From positions 1-49,211 of IMG/VR virus record IMGVR_UViG_3300048784_000047: a stretch of 49,211 nt of DNA; one strand, written 5' to 3'. Position numbers and translations under genes: made by a program. This DNA comes from a virus. The notes under the pieces are model-generated. The model had not been told where the DNA came from. It made no database searches and saw only the letters and a list, made by a program, of their open reading frames with translations. Shown here one piece after another: positions 16,446 to 25,300 of this stretch; position 1 is the stretch's first letter; each line of letters starts with the position of its first letter.

Positions 16446-17279
16446 ATGACTTCACCAAGTCAAGTCCCGGTTAGATTCCCTTCAGGAATTTCGACGGACT
16501 ATCAATGGGGTCCGCTGGCTATGTACGCCCAGCCGAACCCTTTTATGTATCAAACTGTTTTCGATGATTTCCTTGGGACACTTGCTGGGGATGAGAACGC
16601 ATCAGCCTATACGACAGGAACCGGGGCGACTGTAACCCAGGTTGCCGGCGACGGGGGCCAGCTTCTCTTTACCACCAGCAGCACAGGTGCAGGAACCGCC
16701 GGCATCAGAGGGCCGGCGAATAACTACTACCTGCCGCCAGCGTTGTACACAGGAACTGGCCTAACCGCCACTCTCTATCCTTCGAAGAAGGTTTTCTTCG
16801 CCACTCGGATCAACGTCACGACGATTGCTGGGACTACCCTCTACGCAGGCTTGATGCCTCAAGGAACCACCACAGCGTTGCCGACCGACGGAATCTTCTT
16901 CGCCGCCTCGGCCTCAGCCATCGTGCTCGAAGCTTACTCAGCCTCAACCCAGCAATGGTCGCTTGCAATCCCGGCTACTCTTGCAGGCGGCGGCTATGCG
17001 AACGCAACCTGGCTCGACCTGGCCTTCTACATGGATCGCTTACAGAACGTCTATGCGTTCGCCGGCTTCCCGCTCTTTGGGTGGCAGCCTCAGTCCGCCT
17101 GGACCGGAGTCAATAACGTCAATGCAACCCCAGGGCCTTTGGGAGCTGTCGCGGCTTACCAGACCTCGGTTTCAGGAGCCTGGACTCCGACCACCGCTGG
17201 TCTGACCTACGCCATGCTGGCCACCGGCACGCAGCAGACTGTCTATACCGACTTCATCTTCGCGGCCAAGGAACGCTAG
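16446..17279 (+). CDS. Virion protein, 277 aa
   Basis: The start is the ATG at 16446, preceded by GAGGAG. The product is beta-rich with FDDFLGTLAGDENASAYTTGTGATVTQV near the N-terminus and no charged coiled coil. I do not recognise a named family, though the FDDF start followed by Gly/Thr-rich beta strands is common in phage head or fibre proteins with a lectin-like fold. It stands between the capsid gene and the neck genes, after a gap carrying an operator copy. Function is unknown beyond a likely virion role. Confidence 0.6.
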   Translation: MTSPSQVPVRFPSGISTDYQWGPLAMYAQPNPFMYQTVFDDFLGTLAGDENASAYTTGTGATVTQVAGDGGQLLFTTSSTGAGTAGIRGPANNYYLPPALYTGTGLTATLYPSKKVFFATRINVTTIAGTTLYAGLMPQGTTTALPTDGIFFAASASAIVLEAYSASTQQWSLAIPATLAGGGYANATWLDLAFYMDRLQNVYAFAGFPLFGWQPQSAWTGVNNVNATPGPLGAVAAYQTSVSGAWTPTTAGLTYAMLATGTQQTVYTDFIFAAKER

Positions 17280-17283
17280 GGAA

Positions 17284-17673
17284 ATGGAAATTACAATCGG
17301 CGCAGACGGCGGAAAGAACTGTCATATTACTCTTACCGGAGAAATGCGCAAGAACACTGTCGCCCCTGTGCCGATTGTTTATTTTAATTCTCTGAATGGT
17401 AGTCCAGGCGCAATGCGCTTGGATGGGATTCAGTTCGCTCTTCAGGAGAAAATGGGATTCAATCTCTGGTGGATTTTGGATGAGCCTATTACTGAAACTG
17501 GTGTACCAAAGCTCAAGCTAATCATGCCGATCGAATCCAGAGGTGGGTTTGACTTTGAGCGGATTAAGCCTATCCAGAGCCCTCACAACGCGATCGGGAT
17601 GGCGCTGACAGCATTTCGTGTAAGCGAACCTCCGATGACTTTCATGGTTATGTTGGACTTTACAAAGCAATGA
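17284..17673 (+). CDS. Hypothetical virion-module protein, 129 aa
   Basis: The start ATG at 17284 follows four bases after the upstream stop. The protein is small and beta-rich, with DGIQFALQEKMGFNLWWILDEP in the centre and no Cys-based motif. The stop overlaps the next gene by ATGA. I do not recognise it. The place between capsid and gp4-like genes could suit a head-completion protein or an uncharacterised fibre component. Confidence 0.6.
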   Translation: MEITIGADGGKNCHITLTGEMRKNTVAPVPIVYFNSLNGSPGAMRLDGIQFALQEKMGFNLWWILDEPITETGVPKLKLIMPIESRGGFDFERIKPIQSPHNAIGMALTAFRVSEPPMTFMVMLDFTKQ

Positions 17674-18416
17674 CAACCATACAGCCGCCTTCGATTAACA
17701 ATGCGATCGGGATTATTACTGACGCGATGTTTGATGCCGGGAAACTACGCCTGGGTTCCGATCCAGGTTCCGAGGATCTGGCCGTCAACATGCGGCGGCT
17801 GAACAAGCTAGTCAATTTCTACATGACCCAGGGGTTAAAGTTATGGCTGATCCAGAACATAACTTTAAATCTTGTTCCGCCGACTTCGGTTAACGTAGGG
17901 ACTGCACTCTATACCCTCGGCCCTCAGGGCACGGTTGTGATGCAGAAGCCCCTCAGAGTAATCTACGGGTATTACCTGGAGACCACTGGAACCCAGTTCC
18001 CTTTGATCCCTATGTCTTATCCAAACGAGTACTGCATGTTGTCCAATGTCCTCCAGCCTGGCTCGATCAACAGCTACGCCGTCGACAAGCAACAGAACAC
18101 GCTCAATGTTTATCTGTGGAACCCGCCCGACGAGTTCACAGCGACGAACGGAACTGTCCAGCTCTTGGTGGAGACTGCTGTCACCAACTTCCTCGGCCTC
18201 ACCGACTCGATGAACTTCCCAATCGAATGGGCCCTGCTTCTCGAGTGGGGGCTGGCGGAACAGATTTCCCAAGGCCAGCCGATGGCAGTTCAAGCCAAGT
18301 GCTCGGCCCTGGCTGCCCAGTACAAGGCGGCCCTTGAGGATTGGGACGTTGAGGATGCTGACACAATGGTTCAACCCGATCAGAGGATGTATCAAAACAC
18401 TGGGAGATTTCGGTGA
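17670..18416 (+). CDS. P22 gp4-like head-completion / DNA stabilisation protein
   Basis: The product has 248 residues. The N-terminal region AIGIITDAMFDAGKLRLGSDPGSEDLAVNMRRLNKLVNFYMTQGL, followed by L.L.P.TSVNVGTALYTLGPQG, is the helix-bundle then beta layout of P22 gp4-like tail-accessory proteins. Twelve copies of gp4 bind under the portal and plug the head after packaging. The C-terminus (FPIEWALLLEWGLAEQISQGQPM) is helical. The gene is coupled to its neighbours on both sides (ATGA upstream, GTGA downstream), in the same order as P22 genes 4 and 10. Confidence 0.7.
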   Translation: MTTIQPPSINNAIGIITDAMFDAGKLRLGSDPGSEDLAVNMRRLNKLVNFYMTQGLKLWLIQNITLNLVPPTSVNVGTALYTLGPQGTVVMQKPLRVIYGYYLETTGTQFPLIPMSYPNEYCMLSNVLQPGSINSYAVDKQQNTLNVYLWNPPDEFTATNGTVQLLVETAVTNFLGLTDSMNFPIEWALLLEWGLAEQISQGQPMAVQAKCSALAAQYKAALEDWDVEDADTMVQPDQRMYQNTGRFR

Positions 18417-19924
18417 GTTCGCAGGAACCTCGTATCAGCCAGGCCGAATCTGTGCAGCGGCCCAAGCGCTGGCCGCTCGTCACTCAGCCCTCGAATCGTT
18501 CTACCAACTTTCTCCAGGACGCGAGGCTGGTTAATTGCTACGCTGAGAAAGACGAAGCGGAAGGGACTTATCAGATTGAAAAGCGGTTTGGCTTTAGTGC
18601 GACAGACAATGCTCCTGGCGCTCCTCTTCCTTCTGGTGTAGGTAGAGGGATCTTTCCCTGGCTGCCTTATAACGTCAACTCGCTGTACACTGTAGCTATT
18701 ATTGGAAGTAGTGTTTACTTTCAGAGCGTTGGTAGCCCAGGATTTGTTTACACAGGCGGCATCTCTTTAGGTGCCGCAGGACAGTCTAACACTTGTGCCT
18801 TTCTAAGTATTCCTAATCAAACCACACCTTATCTGTTATTTGGCGCAGGCCTTTATGCTTGTTACATGGAGACTAATGGAATACCTGTAGCAATAACTGG
18901 TGGGTTTCCAGCTAACGTCGTTAGAGGGTTTGGTTATCTAGACAGTTACATCTATGTCATGGATTCTTCAGGAACAATCTGGGAAAGTGTTAATGAGAAC
19001 GATCCGACTTCATGGACTGTGGTTGATACTATTCTGGCTGGAGCTTATCCTGACCAAGGGGTGGCAATAGCGAATCAGTTAACTTACATCATTGCGTTCA
19101 AGAGTTATTCTACCCAGTTCTTTTATGATGCTGGAAATACGGTGGGTTCTTCCCTGGCTCCTGTCCCTGGAGCGCTGTTGAACATCGGATGCGCGAGTGC
19201 GGATACTCTTCAAGAACTGGATGGAGTGCTTTACTTCGTTACGCAGAACAGGCAATCCGCCCTTCAGATTGGAATGCTGGACAATCTCCAGTTTACAGTA
19301 ATCTCTACTCCTGCGATTGATAGGTTACTGATTGGTAGTCCAGGAACTAACAGTGCTCCAGTAGGTTACGGCTGGACTTCTATGGCCTTTGAAAGAGCTG
19401 GACACAAGTTTTACGCTGTCACGAATACCTTTCAAAACATCACTCTAGTCTATGATATAGGCCAAAAGCTCTGGTATCAATGGACCGATTCTAACGGGAA
19501 CTTCTTTCCGTTAACGAGCATTACAGCAGGCCCTAGCGGCACGACTCCCCTTTTAGGACAGTCAATTATGACTGGGGCTCTTTACTACGTCGATGCTGAC
19601 TACGTTTATCCAAATGATAACGGAGTGATTACGCCTGTTGATATCTATACTCCTGACCAGGACTTCGGGGTTCACAGGATTAAGCATCTCAGTCAAATGC
19701 GTTTCAACGCAGATCAGACCGCCGGCTCTCGCCTTTGGATTCGTTATTCAGAGAATGATTACTCAACCTGGACGAACTTCCGCCAGGTTGACTTGGGACA
19801 GAAAGAACCTTTGCTCAACGACGAGGGTTCTTTTTATCACAGAGCTTATCATTTCAGGCATGCCGCCAACACCGCTTTCAGAATGGATTCGGTGGATCTC
19901 CAGATGGATATAGGTACTCTATGA
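18413..19924 (+). CDS. P22 gp10-like tail hub / DNA stabilisation protein
   Basis: The start is GTG at 18413 with GGGAG nine bases upstream. The 503-residue product resembles P22 gp10 in size and repeated beta strands: NRSTNFLQDARLVNCYAEKDE, then a long beta domain, then HKFYAVTNTFQNITLVYDIGQKLWYQWTDSNG. gp10 forms the hexameric hub between gp4 and the needle and spikes. The C-terminal RIKHLSQMRFNADQTAGSRLWIRYSENDYSTW region also occurs in this protein group. It directly follows the gp4-like gene. Confidence 0.7.
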   Translation: MSSQEPRISQAESVQRPKRWPLVTQPSNRSTNFLQDARLVNCYAEKDEAEGTYQIEKRFGFSATDNAPGAPLPSGVGRGIFPWLPYNVNSLYTVAIIGSSVYFQSVGSPGFVYTGGISLGAAGQSNTCAFLSIPNQTTPYLLFGAGLYACYMETNGIPVAITGGFPANVVRGFGYLDSYIYVMDSSGTIWESVNENDPTSWTVVDTILAGAYPDQGVAIANQLTYIIAFKSYSTQFFYDAGNTVGSSLAPVPGALLNIGCASADTLQELDGVLYFVTQNRQSALQIGMLDNLQFTVISTPAIDRLLIGSPGTNSAPVGYGWTSMAFERAGHKFYAVTNTFQNITLVYDIGQKLWYQWTDSNGNFFPLTSITAGPSGTTPLLGQSIMTGALYYVDADYVYPNDNGVITPVDIYTPDQDFGVHRIKHLSQMRFNADQTAGSRLWIRYSENDYSTWTNFRQVDLGQKEPLLNDEGSFYHRAYHFRHAANTAFRMDSVDLQMDIGTL

Positions 19925-20172
19925 GCTTGTTTCACCTTCCTTCAATGGTGCCGGTGGTTACGTCAAAGGGGCAATTAACCCCGCCCTGGATTCAACTGTT
20001 TACGAATTTGTTTAATCTTCTGAACCAGGGCTATCCCGCCGCCAAGACCGTCGGGACGAACCAGCAACCCCAGAGTGTCACGATTACCACTGCCAAGCTC
20101 ACCGGCGGCGGCACAAATGGCTCGATGACTTTTACCAATGGTCTTCTCACAGGGAGTACGCAAGCAACATGA
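19921..20172 (+). CDS. Small virion-module protein, 83 aa
   Basis: This gene is coupled by ATGA overlaps at both ends (19921-19924 and 20169-20172). The N-terminal half contains LTPPWIQLFTNLFNLLNQG, an amphipathic aromatic helix. The C-terminal half is Gly/Thr/Asn-rich (TAKLTGGGTNGSMTFTNGLLTG), like a short fibre. I have seen this PWxxfFxxL pattern in small phage proteins next to tail hub genes. It may be a minor tail or needle-attachment component. Confidence 0.6.
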   Translation: MSLFHLPSMVPVVTSKGQLTPPWIQLFTNLFNLLNQGYPAAKTVGTNQQPQSVTITTAKLTGGGTNGSMTFTNGLLTGSTQAT

Positions 20173-20603
20173 ACGCAGTAGAACAGCTCATGGACGAAAG
20201 GATTGAGAGGCTGATTGAAGTCATAATGCCTTTACCTCGGATTGATCTGCCGACCATGAGTTTCCTGCTCGAAGGTATGTACCTCCGCCAGTGTTGCATT
20301 CCTGCCGGCACGGCCTTTGTCGGCCGCCAGCACAAGAAGCCTCATTACTTCATCTGTGCAAAGGGCAGCGCCCAGATCACGGTTGAAGGATCTATTCAAC
20401 TGATCAAATCAGGAATGGTTCTTCTGGTTGAACCTGGGCACAAACGCGCAGGAGTGACGGTTGAAGACACAGTCTTCATTACAGTCCATCGAACTTCTGA
20501 AACAGACCTTCCAGCAATCGAAGAGGATTTGGTTGTGTTTGATTCCAGGGCGACGTATGGAATCAACAATGCTCTTCTGCATAAACTAGAGGAGAAGCTC
20601 TAA
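20169..20603 (+). CDS. Cupin-like protein, 144 aa
   Basis: The central 70 residues read like a single-domain cupin beta barrel: YLRQCCIPAGTAFVGRQHKKPHYFICAKGSAQITVEGSIQLIKSGMVLLVEPGHKRAGVTVEDTVFITVH. The HxxxHYF and PGHKR positions match the usual metal-binding histidines of motifs 1 and 2, though the spacing is atypical. It is coupled by overlap to neighbours in the tail/ejection operon. Cupin folds serve as enzymes or sugar-binding modules. In a virion operon a structural or host-binding role is as likely as catalysis. Confidence 0.65.
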   Translation: MNAVEQLMDERIERLIEVIMPLPRIDLPTMSFLLEGMYLRQCCIPAGTAFVGRQHKKPHYFICAKGSAQITVEGSIQLIKSGMVLLVEPGHKRAGVTVEDTVFITVHRTSETDLPAIEEDLVVFDSRATYGINNALLHKLEEKL

Positions 20604-21202
20604 TGTCTTTCGGACTGATTGCAACAGGGATTGGGCTGACGGTTGGTGCAGGAGCTTCGATCTTCGGGACTATCTCACAGAATAAGAATGCTAATGCTCA
20701 ACTTAGCTTGGCCCAGGATCAGCAAGGTAAACAGGATTGGTCGTTTCAACAACTTCAACAGCTCATTACCAATCCACAGAGCTTCTTTCAATCCCCAGTT
20801 TATACTCAGGCTGCGCTGCAAGGAACCTCGGCGGTCGAGCGAGGGGAAGCCGCCGGCGGGTACGCAGGCTCCGGGAACATGGCGGCGGCTCTGCAATCCT
20901 ACGGGCAGTCCTTTGGTCAGCAACAGCTGTTCAACCAGGAACAGTTGCTCGCAGGCATGTCTGGGACTGGAGTGAATCCTTCAAGTGCTCTTGGTGGAGC
21001 TAGTGCGGCTACTCAAGCTGGGGTTGGAAATCTCAGTAGCCTTGCCGGCCTGGCTGCGTTCTTCGGGACCAGTGGGGTTCTTGGTGGTGGAGCACAGTAT
21101 GATCCTTCCGTGACCGCCGCCTGGACCGATCAAGCATTGAATCAAGTAGGTCAGCCGACCTATAATCCTTCATTAACTCCTAACCTCGGACAGTCGCAGT
21201 AA
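20603..21202 (+). CDS. Putative DNA ejection protein (P22 gp7-like)
   Basis: The 199-residue protein begins with a hydrophobic Gly/Ala helix (LIATGIGLTVGAGASIFGTI), then a Gln/Asn-rich amphipathic stretch and a second Gly/Ala-rich hydrophobic segment (LSSLAGLAAFFGTSGVLGGG). This architecture and its place before two larger genes match the first of the three P22-type ejection proteins, which leave the head with the DNA and build a conduit through the cell envelope. It overlaps both neighbours by one base (TAATG). Confidence 0.65.
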   Translation: MSFGLIATGIGLTVGAGASIFGTISQNKNANAQLSLAQDQQGKQDWSFQQLQQLITNPQSFFQSPVYTQAALQGTSAVERGEAAGGYAGSGNMAAALQSYGQSFGQQQLFNQEQLLAGMSGTGVNPSSALGGASAATQAGVGNLSSLAGLAAFFGTSGVLGGGAQYDPSVTAAWTDQALNQVGQPTYNPSLTPNLGQSQ

Positions 21203-22362
21203 TGGCCGACTTCATCGAAGGCGCCCTCGCCGGCCAACAGTTTCAAATGAACCAGCTCTTGCAGCAGGACACTAAAGTCAAGCTTCAAGAAGACCAACTC
21301 AAGCTTCAGGAAATGCCGATCAAGCTCGAGCAGGAAAAGCTCGCACTTAAAATCGCTACTGCGGATTACCAAAAGCGGGATCAGATGGCCAAGATGCTCG
21401 CAGGGATGAAGGTTCCTGAAGGCAAAGATCCATTGACTAATGCGATGAATTCGCTGTTGAACATGGGCACCGCCGCCGCCGCGAGTGGGTTGCCTGAGGA
21501 AGCTGCCACTGATTTCTCTCATGCCGCGACGATTGCTTATCAACAAGCACAAGCTGCTCATGAGCAGTTGATAGATACACTCCAGAAAACAGAATTTGCA
21601 GATTCAATCCTAGCAAACGTAAAGGACAAGGACACCTGGAAGCAAGCCAACGCATTCATCAAGATGCAGACGGGTAAAGAAAGCGCAGTGGCACATGAGC
21701 CTTATTCCCCTGAACTGGTCAAGGCCCTCCGCGAATCTACTATCAAAAAGCGAACCGATGCTGAAGAAACCTATGACAGAGCGAGGGCGGCGAATGAATA
21801 CGCTGATGCGGAAATGCGAAAGCAACAGGCTGCGTTGTATGCAGCCCAAAAGGATAGGGTTGATCAGCTCACGACTATTCTGAAAAAGAACGGAGGCAAG
21901 CCGCCGACCGACAAAGAACTTCAAACCGACGCTGCCAGGCATCTGGTAGAAATGTCAGGTGACGTGACTTCAATAACTGATGCGATGGACCAGACTTTAT
22001 CTGTTGTCCCTGACATTCAGGAGCGTATGCGGCAAGGATTTACAAAAGCTCAGGCTGTTTACCAGGCTGTTAATGCTGCCCAGCGAGCTGGAAAAATCCC
22101 CAGTCCACGAGAGAGCCGCCCGGCGGCAGGCTCGTTGCCGACGAATCCTTTATCATTACCAACAGTCATGGTCAAGGAAAATCCAAGCAATATGTTCTCG
22201 TCCAGAGTTTCTGCTGTCAACCCTGACCCGGCGGCGTACAAAGACGAACAGTGGTATAATATTCCAGACAAAGATTCTGACGGCAATGTTCGCTATGTGC
22301 CTAAGATGTGGGATGCTGAGACTCAAACGTTTTATGCTGCTGATGAACTGGAACCTAAATGA
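21202..22362 (+). CDS. Putative DNA ejection protein, coiled coil, 386 aa
   Basis: The start shares a TAATG with the upstream gene and the end overlaps the next by ATGA. Residues 10-60 and 170-230 are charged coiled coils (QQDTKVKLQEDQLKLQEMPIKLEQEK; YDRARAANEYADAEMRKQQAALYAAQKDR). The C-terminal 80 residues are Pro/Asn/Asp-rich and probably flexible. Size, helicity and position fit the second ejection protein (P22 gp20-like role), but no specific family motif is seen. Confidence 0.6.
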   Translation: MADFIEGALAGQQFQMNQLLQQDTKVKLQEDQLKLQEMPIKLEQEKLALKIATADYQKRDQMAKMLAGMKVPEGKDPLTNAMNSLLNMGTAAAASGLPEEAATDFSHAATIAYQQAQAAHEQLIDTLQKTEFADSILANVKDKDTWKQANAFIKMQTGKESAVAHEPYSPELVKALRESTIKKRTDAEETYDRARAANEYADAEMRKQQAALYAAQKDRVDQLTTILKKNGGKPPTDKELQTDAARHLVEMSGDVTSITDAMDQTLSVVPDIQERMRQGFTKAQAVYQAVNAAQRAGKIPSPRESRPAAGSLPTNPLSLPTVMVKENPSNMFSSRVSAVNPDPAAYKDEQWYNIPDKDSDGNVRYVPKMWDAETQTFYAADELEPK

Positions 22363-25300
22363 GCACTTCGTTAGCTGAACTGACTGACGCTCCAGTACCT
22401 GACCAACAGGTACAAGATCCTCAGCCTAAGCCCAAAGCCAAGGGTACGAGCTTGGGTGATGTTGTTGCGCTGGGCAATGCGCCATTGAAACCCCCGGTTC
22501 CGCCTGAACCCAAGGGCCTGCCTAGAATGAACACTAGCTCTTTGTCTAGTGCTTATTCTAGTTCGGCTAAGGAAGGAAAGCCTGCCCTCAACAGAGCGCT
22601 GGCTTGGCTGGAAGATTTTCTGGGCCAGAGTGCTTCGTCTGATGGAGCGTCTGGTGAGTATCTTCAGAAACAGATTGAAATGCAGGCAGACGCGCAAAAG
22701 CAAATGAAGGAAGGGTACGGGTTCTTCGAGCACGCTCAAGGGCTTCTGGCCCCTGTGGAAGGTTTTGGCGGGATAGCTGAAATGAGCCTAGGCGCTATTG
22801 CTTATGTGCTTTCGCCTGTAACGACCCTCCTTGATCAGAGTTTTGCCAAGCCTGTCAGAATGATGATTGATAAATATGTAGAGCCAGGTTCGGGGCGTGA
22901 AGCAGTTAAGGATCTGGTAACCTTAGCTCCGCAGTTTCTGATTGGTGGTGAGGGGGCTGAAACGGCTCTGGCTAAAACTCAGAGGATGGCCGCCGAGACT
23001 CGGAAGGCGGCGGCCGAAAACAAAATCGCTGTGGTCAAAGCCAAAGCCCAAACTGCGTTCGATGAGCTGGCCGCGAAGGATTCTGACGCTGCTCACAGAT
23101 TGGCTGATTACGTCAGTCAGGTTGATCCAAAAACTGCGAAGTGGCTGAAAGCGAAGATTGAAAAAATCCAGGACAAAGGAGCCGCCGCCCTCGATGAAAT
23201 CGGCAGGGCGCAGGCAGACCAGGAGCTTAACGAACTCGCAGGTAATGTTGAAAACATTATCAAGGGAAAGGCTTATCTGGAGGATGAAAAGAATACTGGG
23301 TTGGTGATTGGCGGAAAGCCTTCGAAGACCAAAGGCGGAAGTTCAGGGAAGTCTGCACCATCAGGTTACTCTACGATTGCGCATGAGAGACCTGCTGCCC
23401 CCGAGCCTACACTGGAAGAACAAGGACTAGCGGTGGGAGCTGGAAAAGCTTCGCCGGGAAAATCTAAGGTAAAAGGCGCACCGTCGGGATATTCAGAACT
23501 AGGGCTGGAAAAGCCTGAAGAACGTGGAACGCTTGGCGTATCACTTGGACAGGAAGCTACGACCAAAGTCCAGCGGCGGAAAGGGATTCGTTCTACTGGT
23601 GATAATGTTCCTAGGGATGCTCTGGGGCGTGAAGTACCTATTTATCAAAAGCCTGTGGAACGCGGAACACTTGGTGTACCGTTGAATGAAAAAGGAGATC
23701 CCAGGAAAGCGATTAAGAAAAAAGTCGGGCCTATGCCGCCGCCGGCTGAATCCAAAATACCTGACAGTACATTGTTCCCAGGCCAGCAACCTGTTAAAAA
23801 TCCTAAGCCGAGTACTGTTAAAAGCGGGCCTTCCGACGGGCCTGCTGGTAGTGGGGTGAATCTGATTACTCCCGAAGCCGCTGGCGCAAGCATCCGCACG
23901 GCGGCGAAGGATGTGACAGAGGCACTGAATGAAATGGCTGGGAAGCCTCCTGAAAGCAGCGAGTCCAAAGGCTGGGATAAGGTTGAACCTGGGGATGGTC
24001 ATGTTTCTTCTCCAAACAAGCTTATGGATCATGAAGTTTTTTGGAGGCAGCCTATAGCACAGCTTTCTGACAGCTTACGCAACTCCCCTCTGTGGGATAA
24101 GATGTGGGAGGCTCATGATAACAAAAAGTTCATGACTGCTAAGGGCATGCTTGAGCACATGATCAAAGCTGCGGATCGCGATAAAAACGGATTGATGAAA
24201 AGAGTGCTTACGAAAATCCACGAGAACATTGGCGATATTCCTGTCGTGTGGGTGGATGAAGTAAAAGATCCTTTGACAGGGGATGTTAGGAATGCTGATG
24301 GTATGCATACCACGTATAACCGCGTTCAAAGCTCAGTAATACAAATGCGGCTGCCGAAGCAAAGGACGCTTGATTACAAAGATAAGTATCTTTTAACTAA
24401 AACCTTTATTCACGAAGCTGTTCATGCTGTTACAGTAAGAGAACTGGTGTACAATCCTACCGGGCCTTTTGCTAAAGAGATAATGCAGCTTTACAATGAG
24501 GCCGTGGCTAGAGCAAAGGCTTTAGGAGTGTCTCATTATGGACTTAGAAACGTAAGGGAATTTGCAGCTGAAGCTGTTAGTAATCCTTTTTTCCAGGAAT
24601 TCTTAGCTCATTCTTTCCCAGATTTTAAGAAAAGTTTACCTGCTCCGGCATCGCTTTTTGATCGGGTAGCAAAAGTGATCGCTAGGCTTTTGGGTCTAAA
24701 GGATACGAGAGATGCTCAGTTTTTCAGAAAGGTTTTACATGTTACTGAAAAATTGATGGATCAGCAGGGGGGATCGACTCCAAAGTATACAAGTAAATAC
24801 TTAGCCGATTCGATGGAAAAAGGTTTCAGGCAACACCTTGTTGGTAAGGATGCGCCTACTGGTGACGATATCCTTTATTTCAACATGGGTATCCCTGTCA
24901 CCCGCCGCCAGATCGCCGCCGCCTTCGATTTCACCAGTGCGCTGGTTAACAAAATCCCTGGGGTGGAAATCTCCAAGGCCAAACTCGGGCGGCTGTACGA
25001 AGGGGTGATTGAAACCTTCAACCCTGAAGCCAAGGGACCTCTGGCCCGGATCGCTGGGTCTGCGATTGCACAGAATTTTTTCAAACAGTACCATAAAGAA
25101 TTGTTGTTCTGGAACAGTCCTAAGGTCCAAGAGCGCCGAACGTACTGGAACAAGATGGGCGAAAAGCCAGGGATGGATTTTATCCACGCTTTTGAAAAGG
25201 GACTTAGATTTGACAACCCAGTCTGGGAAGCCGCCCGCCGCGCGTACAAGGTCTGGGCTAATGAAATCTACAAGCAAGACATGCTTACTGGATTCAAGTA

